From: Candidatus Competibacteraceae bacterium
GTDB lineage: Bacteria > Pseudomonadota > Gammaproteobacteria > Competibacterales > Competibacteraceae
NCBI GenBank assembly: GCA_003527885.1
Contig: DPWB01000094.1
Location: 589-6,718, forward strand
Reading direction: 5' to 3'
DNA: 6,130 bases
This document shows positions 5,231 through 6,130 of this stretch, one piece after another. The translations under genes and the position numbers were made by a program. Position 1 is the first letter of the stretch, and each line of letters begins with the position of its first letter. The notes below the pieces were generated by a model. It was not told the DNA's origin. It ran no database searches and worked only from the letters and a program-made list of their open reading frames with translations.

Positions 5231-6130
5231 AGCACGCCCTTGGGATACGACCCCAGCACCCGGAACAGGCTGGCCTGCTCGCGCAGCTCGGCCAGCGCTC
5301 CGGCCACCGGCTCGTCCTGGGCGTGACCGTCGAGGTCGATGAAAAACACGTAATCCCACATGCCGCGCCGCGACGGCCGGGATTCGATCCGGTTCATGCT
5401 GACGTCGTGTCGGGCCAGCGGCTCCAGCAGCTTGAACAGCGCGCCGGGCCGGTTTAGCGAGGCCACCAACAGCGCGGTCTTGTCGTCGCCGGAGGGCTGG
5501 ATCGGCCGGGTGCCGACGATCAGGAATCGCGTGGTGTTGTTCGGCTCGTCTTCGATGTTGCGCACCAGGGTCGGCATGTCGTAAATGTCCGCCGCGCACT
5601 GGCCGGCGATGGCCGCCGCTTCGGTTTCCTCCCCTACCCGTCGCGCGGCTTCGCCGTTGCTGCTGACTTCGATTTGCTCGACGCGCGGCAGGTTGACGTC
5701 GAGCCACTCCCGACACTGCGCCAGCGATTGACGGTGCGAATAGATCCGGCGCACCGCGCACAACTCCGTGGCGCGGGTGATGAGGTGATGGTTGATGCGC
5801 ATTTGCACCTCGCCGCAAATCCGCAGCGGCGATTGCAGGAACATATCCAGGGTGTGGTTGACCACGCCTTCGGTGGAGTTTTCCACCGGCACCACCCCAT
5901 AATCGGCGGAACCGGCCTCGACCTCGCGGAACACTTCGTCGATGGCGCGCAGCGGGATGCTGCGAATGGATTTGCCGAAATGCTTCAGCGCGGCCGCTTG
6001 GGTAAAGGTGCCTTCCGGCCCCAGAAAGGCGATGCGCAGTGGCTCCTCCAGCGCCAGACAGGCGGACATGATCTCGCGGAACAAACGGGCCATTTCCTCG
6101 TTGCTGAGCGGCCCCTTGTTGGTTTCGATC
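5227..6130 (-). CDS. pheA: Prephenate dehydratase, probably bifunctional P-protein (5' end outside window)
   Basis: Converts prephenate to phenylpyruvate in phenylalanine synthesis. The frame is open to the window edge, leaving 300 visible residues. The first (IETNKGPLSNEEMARLFREI, then MSACLALEEP) match the last helix of an AroQ chorismate mutase domain, so the complete protein is very likely the chorismate mutase-prephenate dehydratase fusion. The dehydratase domain starts at IAFLGPEGTFTQAA (visible residues 33-46), contains VPVENSTEGVV and ends with the catalytic NNTTRFLIVG (197-206). An ACT regulatory domain follows, with NRPGALFKLLEP (226-237) and ESRPSRRGMWDY (249-260), the elements that bind phenylalanine for feedback inhibition. 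An internal ATG at 6093 is not the true start because the mutase helix extends upstream of it. The TGA overlaps the GTG of the next ORF. serC would be expected upstream, outside the window. Confidence 0.95.
   Translation of the reverse strand, partial: IETNKGPLSNEEMARLFREIMSACLALEEPLRIAFLGPEGTFTQAAALKHFGKSIRSIPLRAIDEVFREVEAGSADYGVVPVENSTEGVVNHTLDMFLQSPLRICGEVQMRINHHLITRATELCAVRRIYSHRQSLAQCREWLDVNLPRVEQIEVSSNGEAARRVGEETEAAAIAGQCAADIYDMPTLVRNIEDEPNNTTRFLIVGTRPIQPSGDDKTALLVASLNRPGALFKLLEPLARHDVSMNRIESRPSRRGMWDYVFFIDLDGHAQDEPVAGALAELREQASLFRVLGSYPKGVL
5237..5241 (-). promoter_or_regulatory. Ribosome binding site of the nuclease-like ORF
   Basis: AAGGG on the minus strand, 6 bases before the GTG at 5230, inside the last codons of pheA. 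It favours GTG as the start; no in-frame ATG exists near this point. Confidence 0.5.

Noticed and set aside
5231..5818. Upstream extension of the nuclease-like ORF inside pheA to an ATG at 5818
   Set aside because: This part is an out-of-frame shadow of pheA with Arg/Ala/Gly-rich composition; family similarity begins only after the GTG at 5230.

Overview
The window is a GC-rich chromosomal segment in which every supported gene reads on the minus strand. Read in transcription order (high to low coordinates) it holds the end of pheA, a short unexpected ORF, hisC, tyrA, aroA, cmk and the first third of rpsA. The order pheA-hisC-tyrA-aroA-cmk-rpsA is the aromatic amino acid / S1 supercluster of Gammaproteobacteria, as in Pseudomonas and relatives. 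Together with the protein sequences this points to a gammaproteobacterium. The extra Rpn-like ORF would fit a lineage such as the methanotrophs, purple sulfur bacteria or Competibacter-like organisms, but the genus is a guess.

Layout: pheA (5227 to beyond 6130; 5' end outside the window) supplies prephenate dehydratase. A 126-residue ORF (4850-5230) carries the N-terminal part of an Rpn/PD-(D/E)XK nuclease-like protein and overlaps both neighbours by 4 bases. hisC (3726-4853) encodes a PLP aminotransferase, tyrA (2849-3724) prephenate/arogenate dehydrogenase, aroA (1529-2842) EPSP synthase and cmk (817-1527) cytidylate kinase. A 196-base gap rich in inverted repeats (621-816) precedes rpsA (1-620, cut by the window start).

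Functionally, AroA makes EPSP, the precursor of chorismate. PheA takes chorismate/prephenate to phenylpyruvate, and TyrA takes prephenate or arogenate towards tyrosine. The HisC-type aminotransferase can close both branches and may also serve histidine synthesis. From pheA to cmk no junction exceeds 6 bases, so one polycistronic message with translational coupling is likely. rpsA probably has its own control through its structured leader.

The points most worth a second look are the nuclease-like fragment lodged between pheA and hisC, the in-frame tyrA-aroA junction (one TGA and two codons short of the fusion found in Pseudomonas), the rpsA leader, and a nine-T run inside aroA. No tRNA, rRNA, CRISPR array, complete insertion sequence or convincing terminator was seen.
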